Positions 15,815-23,245 are shown, counted from the first letter of the stretch. The stretch: DNA of 64,000 bases from Paenisporosarcina sp050269735 (GCF_050269735.1 NZ_JBNNIX010000001.1:558001-622000); one strand, 5' to 3'. A program made the numbers and translations. Notes: generated by a model not told the origin, from the letters alone.

Positions 15815-16675
15815 ATGGATAAGAAACCACTGGATAACGGTCAAAATCGTGCAGCACAAGGAGAAGCAGGATTACATACGAATTTTAAAGAAAACATGAC
15901 ATACGGGGAATATCTTCATCTCGATAAATTATTGACAGCACAGGACGGCTTGACCGATCACCACGACGAGCCTTTATTTATTATGATTCATCAAGTTTCA
16001 GAGTTGTGGATGAAATTGATTTTGCATGAACTGCGAGCAGCGATAAAGAATATTGAAAGTGATGATCTTCAACCTGCATTTAAACAATTAGCGCGCGTCT
16101 CTAAAATTCAGACGCAAATCATTCAAGGATGGGATGTCCTGTCCACTCTGACACCTGCGGAATACATGGAGTTCCGTTCGTCACTAGGCAATGCAAGTGG
16201 TTTCCAGTCGTACCAATACCGTATGATCGAATTCGCACTCGGCTATAAAACGAAGCATGTGCTTAAAATCTATGAAAAAGACGAAGAGTTGTTGAACACA
16301 TTAACGGATGCTTTCCATCAACCAGGTCTATACGATGTCGCGATTAGAAAACTCGCTCGTGCAGGTCTTCCTATAGATGAAGAAATTCTTTTGCGTGATG
16401 TCTCAGCTCCTTATGAACCAAACGCTAGTGTACTCGAAGCATGGAAGACCGTTTACCGTGATGTCGACCAATACTGGGAGCTGTACCAATTAGCAGAGAA
16501 GCTTGTGGATATTGAGGACTGGCTACAGCAGTGGCGTTTCCGACATATGAAAACAGTGGAACGAATCATTGGCTTTAAGACAGGTACAGGTGGATCTTCA
16601 GGCGTCCATTACTTAAAGCGAGTACTCGATCAATACTTCTTCCCAGAACTATGGACATTACGTACAGAAATTTAA
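15815..16675 (+). CDS. kynA: Tryptophan 2,3-dioxygenase
   Basis: Heme enzyme of 286 residues that opens the indole ring of L-tryptophan to give N-formylkynurenine, the first step of the kynurenine route. Recognisable stretches are NMTYGEYLHLDKLL, DEPLFIMIHQVSELWMKL, SGFQSYQYRMIEF (substrate pocket), RFRHMKTVERIIG with the axial heme His near residue 248, and GTGGSSGVHYL. Length is normal. ATG 15815 follows AAGGGG at 8 bases. Neither kynurenine formamidase nor kynureninase is adjacent, so the rest of the pathway, if present, is elsewhere. Probably co-transcribed with the next gene 12 bases on. Confidence 0.95.
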   Translation: MDKKPLDNGQNRAAQGEAGLHTNFKENMTYGEYLHLDKLLTAQDGLTDHHDEPLFIMIHQVSELWMKLILHELRAAIKNIESDDLQPAFKQLARVSKIQTQIIQGWDVLSTLTPAEYMEFRSSLGNASGFQSYQYRMIEFALGYKTKHVLKIYEKDEELLNTLTDAFHQPGLYDVAIRKLARAGLPIDEEILLRDVSAPYEPNASVLEAWKTVYRDVDQYWELYQLAEKLVDIEDWLQQWRFRHMKTVERIIGFKTGTGGSSGVHYLKRVLDQYFFPELWTLRTEI

Positions 16676-16687
16676 GGAGGACTTTAC

Positions 16688-17416
16688 ATGAAAATCTATG
16701 CTCATCGTGGTGCATCAGGAACGTTTCCAGAAAATACACTAATCGCATTTGAAGAAGCAGCCCAACTCGATATCCATGGAGTTGAGTTCGACGTCCATCT
16801 AACAAAAGATGGAGAACTCGTCGTTATTCATGATGAGACAATAGACCGCACATCGGATGGAGTGGGGTACGTCAAAGATTTAACGTTAGCGGAGCTGCGT
16901 GCTTTTGACTACGGTAGCTGGTTTGGCAGTGAATTCGCGGGTCAAAAAATACCTACTTTAGAAGAAGTATTAGTGGTGTTCCAACAAACAACACATCATA
17001 TCAATATTGAACTTAAATCGGATATTTTTCCATATGAAGGCATGGGGGAGAAAGTGCTCCATTTAATTGAAAAGATGGGAATGGCAGAAAGGGTTGTCAT
17101 CTCCTCTTTTGATCACGAAGCGGTCAGAGATTTTAAGAAATTGGCACCTCATATTGAGGTCGCTATTTTAACCTTGGAAGTGTTGGTGGATGCATATGAC
17201 TACGCACGTTTCATTCCAGCGAACGCTCTTCATATATTCCTCCCGACAGCCATGCGGAAAATGGCGAAAGAGGCCTTGGTAAAAGGAGCAATCCTTCGCG
17301 TCTACACGGTAAATGATATTGAGCATGCGATGGCTTTGCAAAAAGTCGGCGTGCATGCGATTTTTACAGATTATCCGGAACGTATGAAGCGGGCGTTTGA
17401 AGTAGGAACGGTTTAA
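16688..17416 (+). CDS. Glycerophosphodiester phosphodiesterase
   Basis: Cytoplasmic protein of 242 residues with no signal peptide. It belongs to the TIM-barrel GDPD family, which cleaves glycerophosphodiesters to sn-glycerol 3-phosphate and an alcohol. The catalytic and metal residues are in IYAHRGASGTFPENT (His, Arg, Glu), EFDVHLTKDGELVVIHD (Glu, Asp, His) and the NIELK segment near residue 105. Like YhdW/UgpQ it is compact and internal. AGGAGG precedes ATG by 8 bases. It follows kynA by 12 bases, probably in one transcript. No glycerol genes are nearby. Confidence 0.9.
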   Translation: MKIYAHRGASGTFPENTLIAFEEAAQLDIHGVEFDVHLTKDGELVVIHDETIDRTSDGVGYVKDLTLAELRAFDYGSWFGSEFAGQKIPTLEEVLVVFQQTTHHINIELKSDIFPYEGMGEKVLHLIEKMGMAERVVISSFDHEAVRDFKKLAPHIEVAILTLEVLVDAYDYARFIPANALHIFLPTAMRKMAKEALVKGAILRVYTVNDIEHAMALQKVGVHAIFTDYPERMKRAFEVGTV

Positions 17417-17452
17417 TTTAAGTTGTGGAAGTGACGTTACATTAGTGGTTTT

Positions 17453-17545
17453 GTCCAGTCAGCATTGCTTTTCGTCCACTCACAATGACTTAATGTCCAG
17501 TCAGGAAAGCTTTTCATCCATTCACGCTAACTTTTCATCCATTCA
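17453..17545 (+). repeat. 21-bp-period word array D (TCCANTCA)
   Basis: Units GTCCAGTCA (17453), GTCCACTCA (17474), GTCCAGTCA (17495), ATCCATTCA (17516) and ATCCATTCA (17537) are all exactly 21 bp apart, with CTTTTC or similar before most words. The array lies between the phosphodiesterase stop and its terminator, so it should be in the 3' untranslated RNA. Confidence 0.88.
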
Positions 17546-17561
17546 AAATAAAATGATTCAA

Positions 17562-17605
17562 AAAAATCCTCGTCCTCCTGTTAATCAGGAAGATGAGGAT
17601 TTTTT
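17562..17605. terminator. Terminator after the kynA-phosphodiesterase unit
   Basis: AAAAATCCTCGTCCTCCTG pairs with CAGGAAGATGAGGATTTTT around a 5-base loop, with a T-run on the plus strand. The stem has a single mismatch zone. Confidence 0.88.
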
Positions 17606-17681
17606 AATGAAAAGATTAATGTTTTGATGTCTGACTCCAAGTTCTAGCGTTCGGAATAAAGTAGGCTTCTCCGTTTTCGTG

Positions 17682-18713
17682 TTACCACTTAGCCTTGTGT
17701 TCATCGATTGAGCCAAGCATTTGTGTGATGGCAAGGCGGGAGCCGTTGTCTAGATAAACGAAGCCTTGATAATATCCAATGAGTTGATTAATCTCTGATG
17801 TGACGAGACGGGCATTAATTTTCGCTTCACGTTTAAAAAATGGGGTAAAGGTTAAATTGACATCACGTGAAAATTTCGATCGAATATGCCAAGGTTTCAT
17901 ATAATCAGTTTCATCATAAGAAAATATGACATCTTCAGAGATTTTTGACATGTGTCCATCGACAAAGACTGCATTTTCCGTCATACCTGTTCCATCGGTC
18001 CATTTGCCACCGAAGTTAAGACCAATGCGCTTTCTTCCGACACGTTGAGAAGCCATTGCCCAGTTCCAAGAAGCTGATCTCGCCCAAACACCGCGTCCAT
18101 AATCTAGCACAGCATAACTATCATCAGGGTTAAATGAATAGCGTTTGTCACCAATTTTGACAAACCCGCGAGTCGGGAGTGTATGGTGCTTGGCCGTATG
18201 TTGAAAGAGTTGACGATTCCATGGGATGACAACATTCAATGAATCGTCATTTTCTGGATGCTCAATATGTAAATCCGCATGTAGCAAATCTCCGTCAAAA
18301 TCAGATACGGTGACCGTCATATGTGTCTCATTTTGCATATGGAACAATTGGACACTCATTTCGTTATTGGAAAATTTCACGGTTTCAAGAACTTGACTTG
18401 GCATGTGAACACGTTGTGCCAGTGGAATCGTAATCGTCTTCTCAAAAAAACGTTGCGTTTCATAATCCAGAAAATACACGCAACAAACTGCAGCGTAATC
18501 CAAATGACGGATGCTTGCTGAAAATAAAATATCTTCTCCATACACACACCAGTAATTCCATTTTTTCTTACGCATAAAATGTCCAGACAGATTACTATCA
18601 ATTAACGGTTTTCTAGAAAAACCGATTGCAGCAGGGTTCAAATTTCCTTTCGAATCGCACAATGCAATAGGAGCTAAAATCTCGCGCTCTGCATGTTGTT
18701 GCACTTTTTGCAT
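17682..18713 (-). CDS. DUF2804 family protein
   Basis: Cytoplasmic protein of 343 residues, no signal peptide or membrane segment. It matches what I remember of the DUF2804 family, named for conserved sequence and without an established reaction. Conserved-looking stretches are DYGRGVWARSASWNWAMAS (about residue 200), GLNFGGKWTDGTGMTENAVF, and a C-terminal beta-rich part ending QLIGYYQGFVYLDNG. The start is chosen at ATG 18713, close behind GAGGGTGG. Six codons upstream are possible but lack spacing. It reads away from the tRNA pair and toward the phosphodiesterase. Confidence 0.75.
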   Translation of the reverse strand: MQKVQQHAEREILAPIALCDSKGNLNPAAIGFSRKPLIDSNLSGHFMRKKKWNYWCVYGEDILFSASIRHLDYAAVCCVYFLDYETQRFFEKTITIPLAQRVHMPSQVLETVKFSNNEMSVQLFHMQNETHMTVTVSDFDGDLLHADLHIEHPENDDSLNVVIPWNRQLFQHTAKHHTLPTRGFVKIGDKRYSFNPDDSYAVLDYGRGVWARSASWNWAMASQRVGRKRIGLNFGGKWTDGTGMTENAVFVDGHMSKISEDVIFSYDETDYMKPWHIRSKFSRDVNLTFTPFFKREAKINARLVTSEINQLIGYYQGFVYLDNGSRLAITQMLGSIDEHKAKW

Positions 18714-18789
18714 TTCGCCACCCTCTCGCATCTTGAATCAACTAGCATTCTTACTATATACTGAGTATTGTACCAAATATTTCGAAAAA

Positions 18790-18858
18790 GGGGTATTAGC
18801 TCAGCAGGAAGAGCGTCTTGTTTTAGCTCGTCGGTTGCAACCCGACCCGATATACTCA
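18790..18858 (+). pseudogene. Decayed tRNA-like sequence
   Basis: Has a tRNA-like acceptor stem (GGGTAT with ATACTC, one G-U), a perfect D-arm (GCTC AGCAGGAA GAGC) and a perfect T-arm (GTCGG TTGCAAC CCGAC). The anticodon arm is missing: only 15 bases (GTCTTGTTTTAGCTC) separate the D- and T-arms and they cannot fold into a stem with a 7-base loop. The T-loop is also non-standard and five extra bases sit before the acceptor 3' strand. I read it as a tRNA remnant that lost about 8 bases, not a working tRNA. Confidence 0.55.
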
Positions 18859-18867
18859 ATCATTCAC

Positions 18868-18938
18868 GGGGCCGTAGTTTAACGGGAGAATGACACAATG
18901 GCATTGTGTAGGCGGCAGTTCGATTCTGCTCGGCTCCA
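18868..18938 (+). tRNA. tRNA-Ala (anticodon GGC)
   Basis: All four arms fold. Acceptor GGGGCCG/CGGCTCC includes the G3-U70 wobble that marks alanine tRNAs. The D-arm is GTTT AACGGGA GAAT, the anticodon arm ACACA ATGGCAT TGTGT with GGC at 34-36, the variable loop AGGC, and the T-arm GGCAG TTCGATT CTGCT. Length is 71 bases. CCA is not encoded. The D-arm is unusual for alanine (it looks glycine-like) and the D-loop is short, so it may be a divergent or minor isoacceptor. It sits 9 bases after the decayed tRNA. Confidence 0.8.
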
Positions 18939-18995
18939 TCCCTTGATTTATTAAAATTTATGTTGTGCAAAACTCAAAACTTGATACACCACAAG

Positions 18996-19039
18996 CACTT
19001 TCACTATTTCTGAATCACAGAAAAAGGAAGTGTTTTTTT
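18996..19039 (+). terminator. Probable terminator of the tRNA transcript
   Basis: Nested stems CACTT/AAGTG and TTTCTG/CAGAAA are followed by seven T on the plus strand. It is about 60 bases after tRNA-Ala. Confidence 0.6.
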
Positions 19040-19150
19040 ATGTCATTCAACTTATATACAAGTACTGAGGTAACTTTCTTTTAATGGCACTTGAATGCCA
19101 TATATTGCTAATATATTATTGAGTTAAGCAAGTTTTGGAGGGATATAATA

Positions 19151-19291
19151 ATGGATAAAATGGTAATGGATTTGCAATTAATAGCAGACGTGCTTCGTGA
19201 AAATAATTGTACAAGTTTAATAAGCGCCATAGCAGAAAAAGACTATCAAGCTGCACAAATTTTGGACGTTTTGATACTTGAAGATGAATAA
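19151..19291 (+). CDS. Small protein of 46 residues, unknown function
   Basis: Reads MDKMVMDLQLIADVLRENN, then CTSLISAIAEKDYQAAQILD, then VLILEDE. ATG follows TTGGAGGG at an 8-base spacing, a strong ribosome site. The protein is acidic, soluble and predicted helical. I recognise no family. It lies in the AT-rich stretch after the tRNAs, directly upstream of the first membrane-anchored paralogue gene. The good ribosome site and helix-like composition support a real gene, but codon evidence in 46 codons is thin. Confidence 0.5.
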   Translation: MDKMVMDLQLIADVLRENNCTSLISAIAEKDYQAAQILDVLILEDE

Positions 19292-19463
19292 TTTTACAAA
19301 GATTCATTTGCAATGAATCTGATTCGTATTAGCCAATAACTTTTTACACTCCATGCGTAACTAAGGAAAGAAATCATCAAGTATGGATATTTGAAGATAC
19401 TGAAAAATTGATTGCTGATTTGGTTTGGTTAATCAATAAAGATGTTGTCATGGGGAGCAAAGC

Positions 19464-20033
19464 ATGAAAAAAATTTTCGCACCATTTAAAATTACCAAAA
19501 TCCAAAAGGCAGCTATTGTAGTTACTTGTGTCGGATTCTTTTGCATTTTTATTTACTTGAAAGTTAAACCTGATCTGCCAGTAATATTGAAAAAAGATGA
19601 AATTATGTCTGAAACGATTGCCGAAGACAGCGGAGCAACAATTGAAGTTGAAGAAGATGTAAGTACGATCGAAGCAGAATTTCCTTTAGACATGGCAGAT
19701 TCTGAAATCAGAACAGCGATTCATGCTATGTCACATCAAAAGGTAATCTCTGATGACGATGAAAAGTGGGGACCAAAAATACCTTTAACACAAGTGCGAG
19801 TGGATAGATTGCTTGAAGTGATTAATGCTCGTCAACATGAAGCTAATTTTGAAAACGAAGCAACCTATTTTGAAATTTTAAATCGGTGGGCAGAAGGCGA
19901 TTTTTCACAGGTGGCAAGAGACCACAACACTATTTGGTACAGCCAAAATGGAAACATTGGGTATGCTACTGGAGTCATGAGTCCTGAAGAAGAAATGGAA
20001 TACATTAGAGTGAATTTCAATGTGAAAGATTAA
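19464..20033 (+). CDS. Membrane-anchored protein, first paralogue (DUF6241-like)
   Basis: Protein of 189 residues: a basic start, one membrane segment (about 14-32, AAIVVTCVGFFCIFIYL), an acidic linker (about 40-75), then an outside-facing domain of about 110 residues. That domain carries IHAMSHQKV, EKWG, ILNRWAEGDFSQV, DHNTIW and a C-terminal EEEMEYI. The same motifs occur in the gene at 21676, so the two are paralogues about 1.6 kb apart. From memory the domain resembles DUF6241 of Bacillus, with no known function. ATG follows GGGGAG. Its terminator follows directly. Confidence 0.7.
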   Translation: MKKIFAPFKITKIQKAAIVVTCVGFFCIFIYLKVKPDLPVILKKDEIMSETIAEDSGATIEVEEDVSTIEAEFPLDMADSEIRTAIHAMSHQKVISDDDEKWGPKIPLTQVRVDRLLEVINARQHEANFENEATYFEILNRWAEGDFSQVARDHNTIWYSQNGNIGYATGVMSPEEEMEYIRVNFNVKD

Positions 20034-20039
20034 AGGAGG

Positions 20040-20064
20040 AGCATGAACCATTCATGCTTTTCTT
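20040..20064 (+). terminator. Terminator after the first paralogue
   Basis: Perfect 8-bp hairpin AGCATGAA/TTCATGCT with a 3-base loop, followed by TTTCTTTTTT. Confidence 0.85.
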
Positions 20065-20146
20065 TTTTATTTTGTTTGCAGGATAATGAAAAAGATAAAA
20101 CTGCAGAACTGCTGAATTGTTCGAAACAAAATTTACGGTGGTAGGC

Positions 20147-20174
20147 TTTACACTTTGTAATAAGAAAATACAAT
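20147..20174 (+). promoter_or_regulatory. Sigma-A type promoter for the 20207 gene
   Basis: TTTACA (20147-20152) and TACAAT (20169-20174) are 16 bases apart, and the gene starts 33 bases downstream of the -10 box. Confidence 0.6.
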
Positions 20175-20206
20175 TAAACTAACTAACTTTAAGGGAGCGT
20201 TTATTA

Positions 20207-20422
20207 ATGAAATCAGTAGCAGACATGAAACTTGAAAGAAAAGAAACTGAAAAGGGTGCTTACGTAATTGGGGAAGGATGGCGTTTATGGTTAAATAAAA
20301 AGGATCTGGCGTTGCAACTGAAATTGTACGGCGGGCTTAACACGGTAAACTATATACCGAAAAGCAGTACGATGTATACCAACTTAATGAGCGAGCATTT
20401 TAGCCATATTACGAAGCAATAG
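20207..20422 (+). CDS. Small protein of 71 residues, unknown function
   Basis: Basic soluble protein (MKSVADMKLERKETEK at the start, then GEGWRLWLNKKDLALQLKLY). I do not recognise a family. Support for a real gene: a GGGAG ribosome site 11 bases before ATG, a well-formed promoter upstream and its own terminator downstream, making a compact single-gene unit. It lies within the AT-rich accessory stretch between the two paralogue genes. Confidence 0.6.
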   Translation: MKSVADMKLERKETEKGAYVIGEGWRLWLNKKDLALQLKLYGGLNTVNYIPKSSTMYTNLMSEHFSHITKQ

Positions 20423-20455
20423 ATAACGGGTGTTAGGAAATTAAATAAGCGTTTT

Positions 20456-20486
20456 AAAGCATTCCTATCGGGAGTGCTTTTATTTT
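20456..20486 (+). terminator. Terminator after the 71-residue gene
   Basis: AAAGCATTCC (20456-20465) pairs with GGAGTGCTTT (20471-20480), one G-U, followed by TATTTT. Confidence 0.75.
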
Positions 20487-20561
20487 GAATAAAAAGTGGT
20501 TTTAGTTTTGAGTAATATTTAAAAACAAGCCGAATAAAATATTACGTACTATAGAAAAGAT

Positions 20562-21077
20562 TTGGGAAGGTTGAGGTATTTGTTCTATGAAACTAATTTG
20601 ATGACAACGAGAAATCATCTGTTAGATGAAGTGACTGAATTAAGTTTTGAAGATGTTAATTACAATCCAGAAGATAATAGCTGGAGTATTGCTCAAGTTT
20701 GTCATCATGTAGCTTTAACTGAAGAAACTTTTGCAAAAGCAATCGCGTATGGACTGAAAAAATCAAATGTTAGAGCCGAACAGAAGAAAATTGATTTTAT
20801 GTTAGACAGATCGAATAAATTAAAAGCACCAGAAATTGTTCAGCCACCAATGGATTCATTAAAAACTGAACAAATAATAGACCTTTTGAGCCAATCAAGA
20901 AACTTATTGATGAGTGTATTAAACACAGTGGAGGATAATTCCATATTGACTGAGAAATCAGTGCAACATCCATTCCTAGGTGAATTGCCGCTTAATCAAT
21001 GGATTGAATTAATATACTTACACGAACAACGACATATTGAACAAATAAAAGAAATTAAATCATACGCCAAAATTTGA
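20562..21077 (+). CDS. DinB-superfamily protein
   Basis: Four-helix-bundle protein of up to 171 residues, of the DinB/YfiT type. These are metal-binding and include bacillithiol- or mycothiol-dependent transferases, but most members have no assigned reaction. The three metal His are recognisable in AQVCHHVALTEE (about residue 48) and the C-terminal LHEQRHIEQIKE (about residue 158). WSIAQ before the first His is typical. The start is unsettled: TTG 20562, TTG 20580 (behind GGGAAGG) or ATG 20601 are all in frame. Homologues of this kind usually begin close to TTRNHLLDEV, favouring a later start. Confidence 0.75.
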   Translation: MGRLRYLFYETNLMTTRNHLLDEVTELSFEDVNYNPEDNSWSIAQVCHHVALTEETFAKAIAYGLKKSNVRAEQKKIDFMLDRSNKLKAPEIVQPPMDSLKTEQIIDLLSQSRNLLMSVLNTVEDNSILTEKSVQHPFLGELPLNQWIELIYLHEQRHIEQIKEIKSYAKI

Positions 21078-21104
21078 CTTCTTAACTGAATCTCCCATTT
21101 TTTA

Positions 21105-21148
21105 AAAAGCACTTACTTGATCTAATTAGATTGAGTAAGTGCTTTTTT
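21105..21148 (+). terminator. Terminator after the DinB gene
   Basis: AAAAGCACTTACT pairs perfectly with AGTAAGTGCTTTT, an inner ATCTAATTAGAT extends the stem, and a T-run follows. Confidence 0.88.
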
Positions 21149-21178
21149 GATATTGTAAGAAAATTAAAAATATCTTTG

Positions 21179-21206
21179 TTGTGTAAGTATTTTACAGTAA
21201 TATAAA
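21179..21206 (+). promoter_or_regulatory. Possible promoter for the 21234-21676 gene pair
   Basis: TTGTGT (21179-21184) and TATAAA (21201-21206), spacing 16, 28 bases before the first start codon. The -10 box is reasonable and the -35 weak. Confidence 0.45.
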
Positions 21207-21233
21207 GATATTATCTTTTGATTGGTGGTCTAC

Positions 21234-21701
21234 ATGAATTCTTTACTTATTACGGGTCTGATTGTCATGGTGGTAGGCCATATCGTACTCATCACATGCG
21301 CTTTTAAAGGCACACAACAGGAGAATAAAATATTGTTTCAGACACTTCCGGTGTCATGGTTTTGGCTTGTCTTTTTTATGGCTAACCAATTCAAGGAGTG
21401 GAAATTTCCGCTGGAAGATACAGAAGGATATTCCATGGGTTTCGGCTTATTTCTTCCGGGAGCATTCATTTTGATCTTAATCATGATGATTGTTGGAGGA
21501 GATGGCATGAGGGCTGCAAGGAAGTTTAATCAAAGACCTTTACTCGTCATATCAGCATTATCTGTAACTGTCATCTTTACGAACATGTTGGTTTTTTTAC
21601 TCTATCCAATTGTCTCGCTGTTCATTATCGGAAAGAAATTATTAAGAAAAACTGAGTTGTTCAATGGAGGAAAATATGAAAGAAAAGAGCGAGAAATTTA
21701 A
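21234..21701 (+). CDS. Four-helix membrane protein, unknown function
   Basis: Protein of 155 residues with four hydrophobic segments (about 3-22, 38-53, 70-90, 101-130) and a basic C-terminal tail (KKLLRKTELFNGGKYERKER). No family is recognised. ATG 21234 is preceded by GGTGGT at a short 4-base spacing. Four codons further upstream are in frame but lack a site. Its last 26 bases overlap the next gene, whose ribosome site (GGAGG) lies inside this coding region, so the two are translationally coupled. It may assist or partner the membrane-anchored paralogue that follows. Confidence 0.65.
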   Translation: MNSLLITGLIVMVVGHIVLITCAFKGTQQENKILFQTLPVSWFWLVFFMANQFKEWKFPLEDTEGYSMGFGLFLPGAFILILIMMIVGGDGMRAARKFNQRPLLVISALSVTVIFTNMLVFLLYPIVSLFIIGKKLLRKTELFNGGKYERKEREI

Positions 21702-22215
21702 GTTCACTAAGGTACAGAAAATGGTGTTGAGTATTGCGGTTTTAGCTATTATGGGAATAGTTGTCTACGGATTGTACGGACAAGAAGTACCCATTATAAA
21801 AAAAGATGGAACAATTACAGAAACAACGACTGAAGATGGCGGGAAAATAATTGAAGTAAAAGAAGTGAGAGACCAACCTGTTGAAGAAGAATTTCCGATG
21901 AATATGCCCGATTTTCAGGTAGGTCAAGTTATCCACCAAATGAGTCACCAGAAAATAGAAGCGGAAGAAAAGTGGGGGTTCCTCCCTTTGACAGCTGAGC
22001 GTGTGAACAGATTAATAGAAGTAATCGAAAATGGTAATTATCAAAATAAAGATCGCTATTTAAGTATTCTTAATCGGTGGTCAAAAAATGATTTCACGCA
22101 AGTGGATAAAGATCACAATACAATTTGGAACTTACAAGGCGGAAATGTGGGCAAAGCTACAGGAATTCTCAGTTACGAAGAAGAAAAAGAATTCATTGAA
22201 AAATACTATGAATAG
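21676..22215 (+). CDS. Membrane-anchored protein, second paralogue (DUF6241-like)
   Basis: Protein of 179 residues built like the gene product at 19464: basic start, one membrane segment (about 14-31), acidic linker, then the external domain with IHQMSHQKI, EKWGFLPLT, ILNRWSKNDFTQV, DHNTIWNLQGGNVG and EEEKEFI. The two share most of these blocks and have diverged elsewhere, so the duplication is not recent. ATG 21676 follows GGAGG at 5 bases. The preceding membrane-protein gene overlaps it. Function unknown. Confidence 0.7.
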   Translation: MKEKSEKFKFTKVQKMVLSIAVLAIMGIVVYGLYGQEVPIIKKDGTITETTTEDGGKIIEVKEVRDQPVEEEFPMNMPDFQVGQVIHQMSHQKIEAEEKWGFLPLTAERVNRLIEVIENGNYQNKDRYLSILNRWSKNDFTQVDKDHNTIWNLQGGNVGKATGILSYEEEKEFIEKYYE

Positions 22216-22351
22216 TATAAGCGCTCACATACATTTTCAGAAAATGGTTAGTGAAATTCAGTAAGTGAAATGGTACATTAGGTTTACAGGTAATGGAAGA
22301 AAGTAGAATCTATTAACCGGAAAAAGAATAGTAGGAAAGCGGGCGGACAAC

Positions 22352-22972
22352 ATAGAGTTTTTAGCATTTCCTTTAGAACAAATCCCATTTGTGCTCATTA
22401 CATTAATTATTGCCTTTACGTTACATGAATTTATGCACGCGTGGATGGCTTCACTGTTTGGGGATGACACGGCAAAAAGAGAGGGACGAGTAACACTTAA
22501 TCCTTTAAAACATCTGGACATCGCGGGTACTCTTTTGATTTTTATCGCTGGGTTTGGTTGGGCAAAACCTGTACCAGTTAACGCTGCTTATTTCGCTACA
22601 AGACGCGTTCAATCCATTATCGTCAGTTTAGTTGGACCTCTCAGTAACTTCGTTCTGGCGTTTATTGGATTTACAATTTATTATTTTTCGCCAATGAGCC
22701 AAACGCTGGATGAATTCCTGAACGTCTTTGTCATGTTGAACGTAGTGTTAGGTGTGTTTAATCTTTTGCCACTACCTCCATTGGATGGATATCGAATTGT
22801 GTCCAGTTTATTCCCGGTCAAAATTCAGGAGAAACTGCGTCCATTAGAAGCTTACGGTTCTATTGTCTTTTTAATTGTAGTTTTGACTCCAATTGGAGAT
22901 AGCACCATCATGCCATTCATCGGAAGTAGTATAGATGTGGTAATGAATTTGTTCTACTCGATTTATGAATAA
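22352..22972 (+). CDS. Site-2 protease family (M50) metalloprotease
   Basis: Intramembrane zinc protease of YwhC type, 206 residues. HEFMH (HExxH) lies near residue 26, GWAKPVPVN near 70, and NLLPLPPLDGYR, with the third metal ligand Asp, near 140. These set the fold of a small site-2 protease with about six membrane segments. In-frame coding continues upstream of GTG 22391 for 13 codons, giving EFLAFPLEQIPFVLITLII, the expected N-terminus. The only candidate start there is ATA 22352, so the start codon appears to be AUA. The ribosome site is weak (GGCGG, 5 bases). If only GTG is used, part of the first helix is lost. Confidence 0.8.
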   Translation: MEFLAFPLEQIPFVLITLIIAFTLHEFMHAWMASLFGDDTAKREGRVTLNPLKHLDIAGTLLIFIAGFGWAKPVPVNAAYFATRRVQSIIVSLVGPLSNFVLAFIGFTIYYFSPMSQTLDEFLNVFVMLNVVLGVFNLLPLPPLDGYRIVSSLFPVKIQEKLRPLEAYGSIVFLIVVLTPIGDSTIMPFIGSSIDVVMNLFYSIYE

Positions 22973-22979
22973 TGATGGC

Positions 22980-23015
22980 AAAAACCACTCTTGAGAGATA
23001 AGAGTGGTTTTTTCT
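22980..23015 (+). terminator. Terminator after the site-2 protease gene
   Basis: Perfect 13-bp arms AAAAACCACTCTT and AAGAGTGGTTTTT around a 7-base loop, T-run following. Confidence 0.9.
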
Positions 23016-23085
23016 TCTAATGAAAACCTCAAGATTTCTTTAATTCTGCTTCCGTTCATTCATTCAACTTCGCCTCCGTAAAAGG

Positions 23086-23211
23086 TCACGACAATGCCGA
23101 AACATCAGGGATTAGTATAAATAAGCAGATTCCTCCAAAAACAATCGACAATAAAACTCCTAAGACGATTCTTCTCGTTTTTAACACGCTCCATTCTTCT
23201 AATTCCGTCAA
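23086..23211 (-). CDS. Possible small membrane protein of 41 residues
   Basis: Minus-strand frame with TTG start: TELEEWSVLKTRRIVLGVLL, then SIVFGGICLFILIP, then DVSALS. It has one clear membrane helix and an acidic front. GGAG lies 14 bases before TTG, too far for a good site, so evidence is the composition only. It fills the otherwise empty gap between the protease and amidase genes. It may be a real small membrane peptide or chance. Confidence 0.3.
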   Translation of the reverse strand: MTELEEWSVLKTRRIVLGVLLSIVFGGICLFILIPDVSALS

Positions 23212-23245
23212 TTTTCACATACGCTCTCCATAAGGAGGGATTTCT

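Noticed and set aside
16575..16805. Minus-strand frame over the kynA-phosphodiesterase junction
   Set aside because: It is the shadow of two well-supported plus-strand genes and has no ribosome site.
19328..19466. Open stretch ending NHQVWIFEDTEKLIADLVWL as a gene
   Set aside because: About 45 codons with no start codon or ribosome site at the front. It may be a gene remnant, but nothing supports it.
18940..22300. Prophage or integrative element inserted at the tRNA-Ala
   Set aside because: No integrase, phage gene or repeat of the tRNA 3' end was found at the far side.
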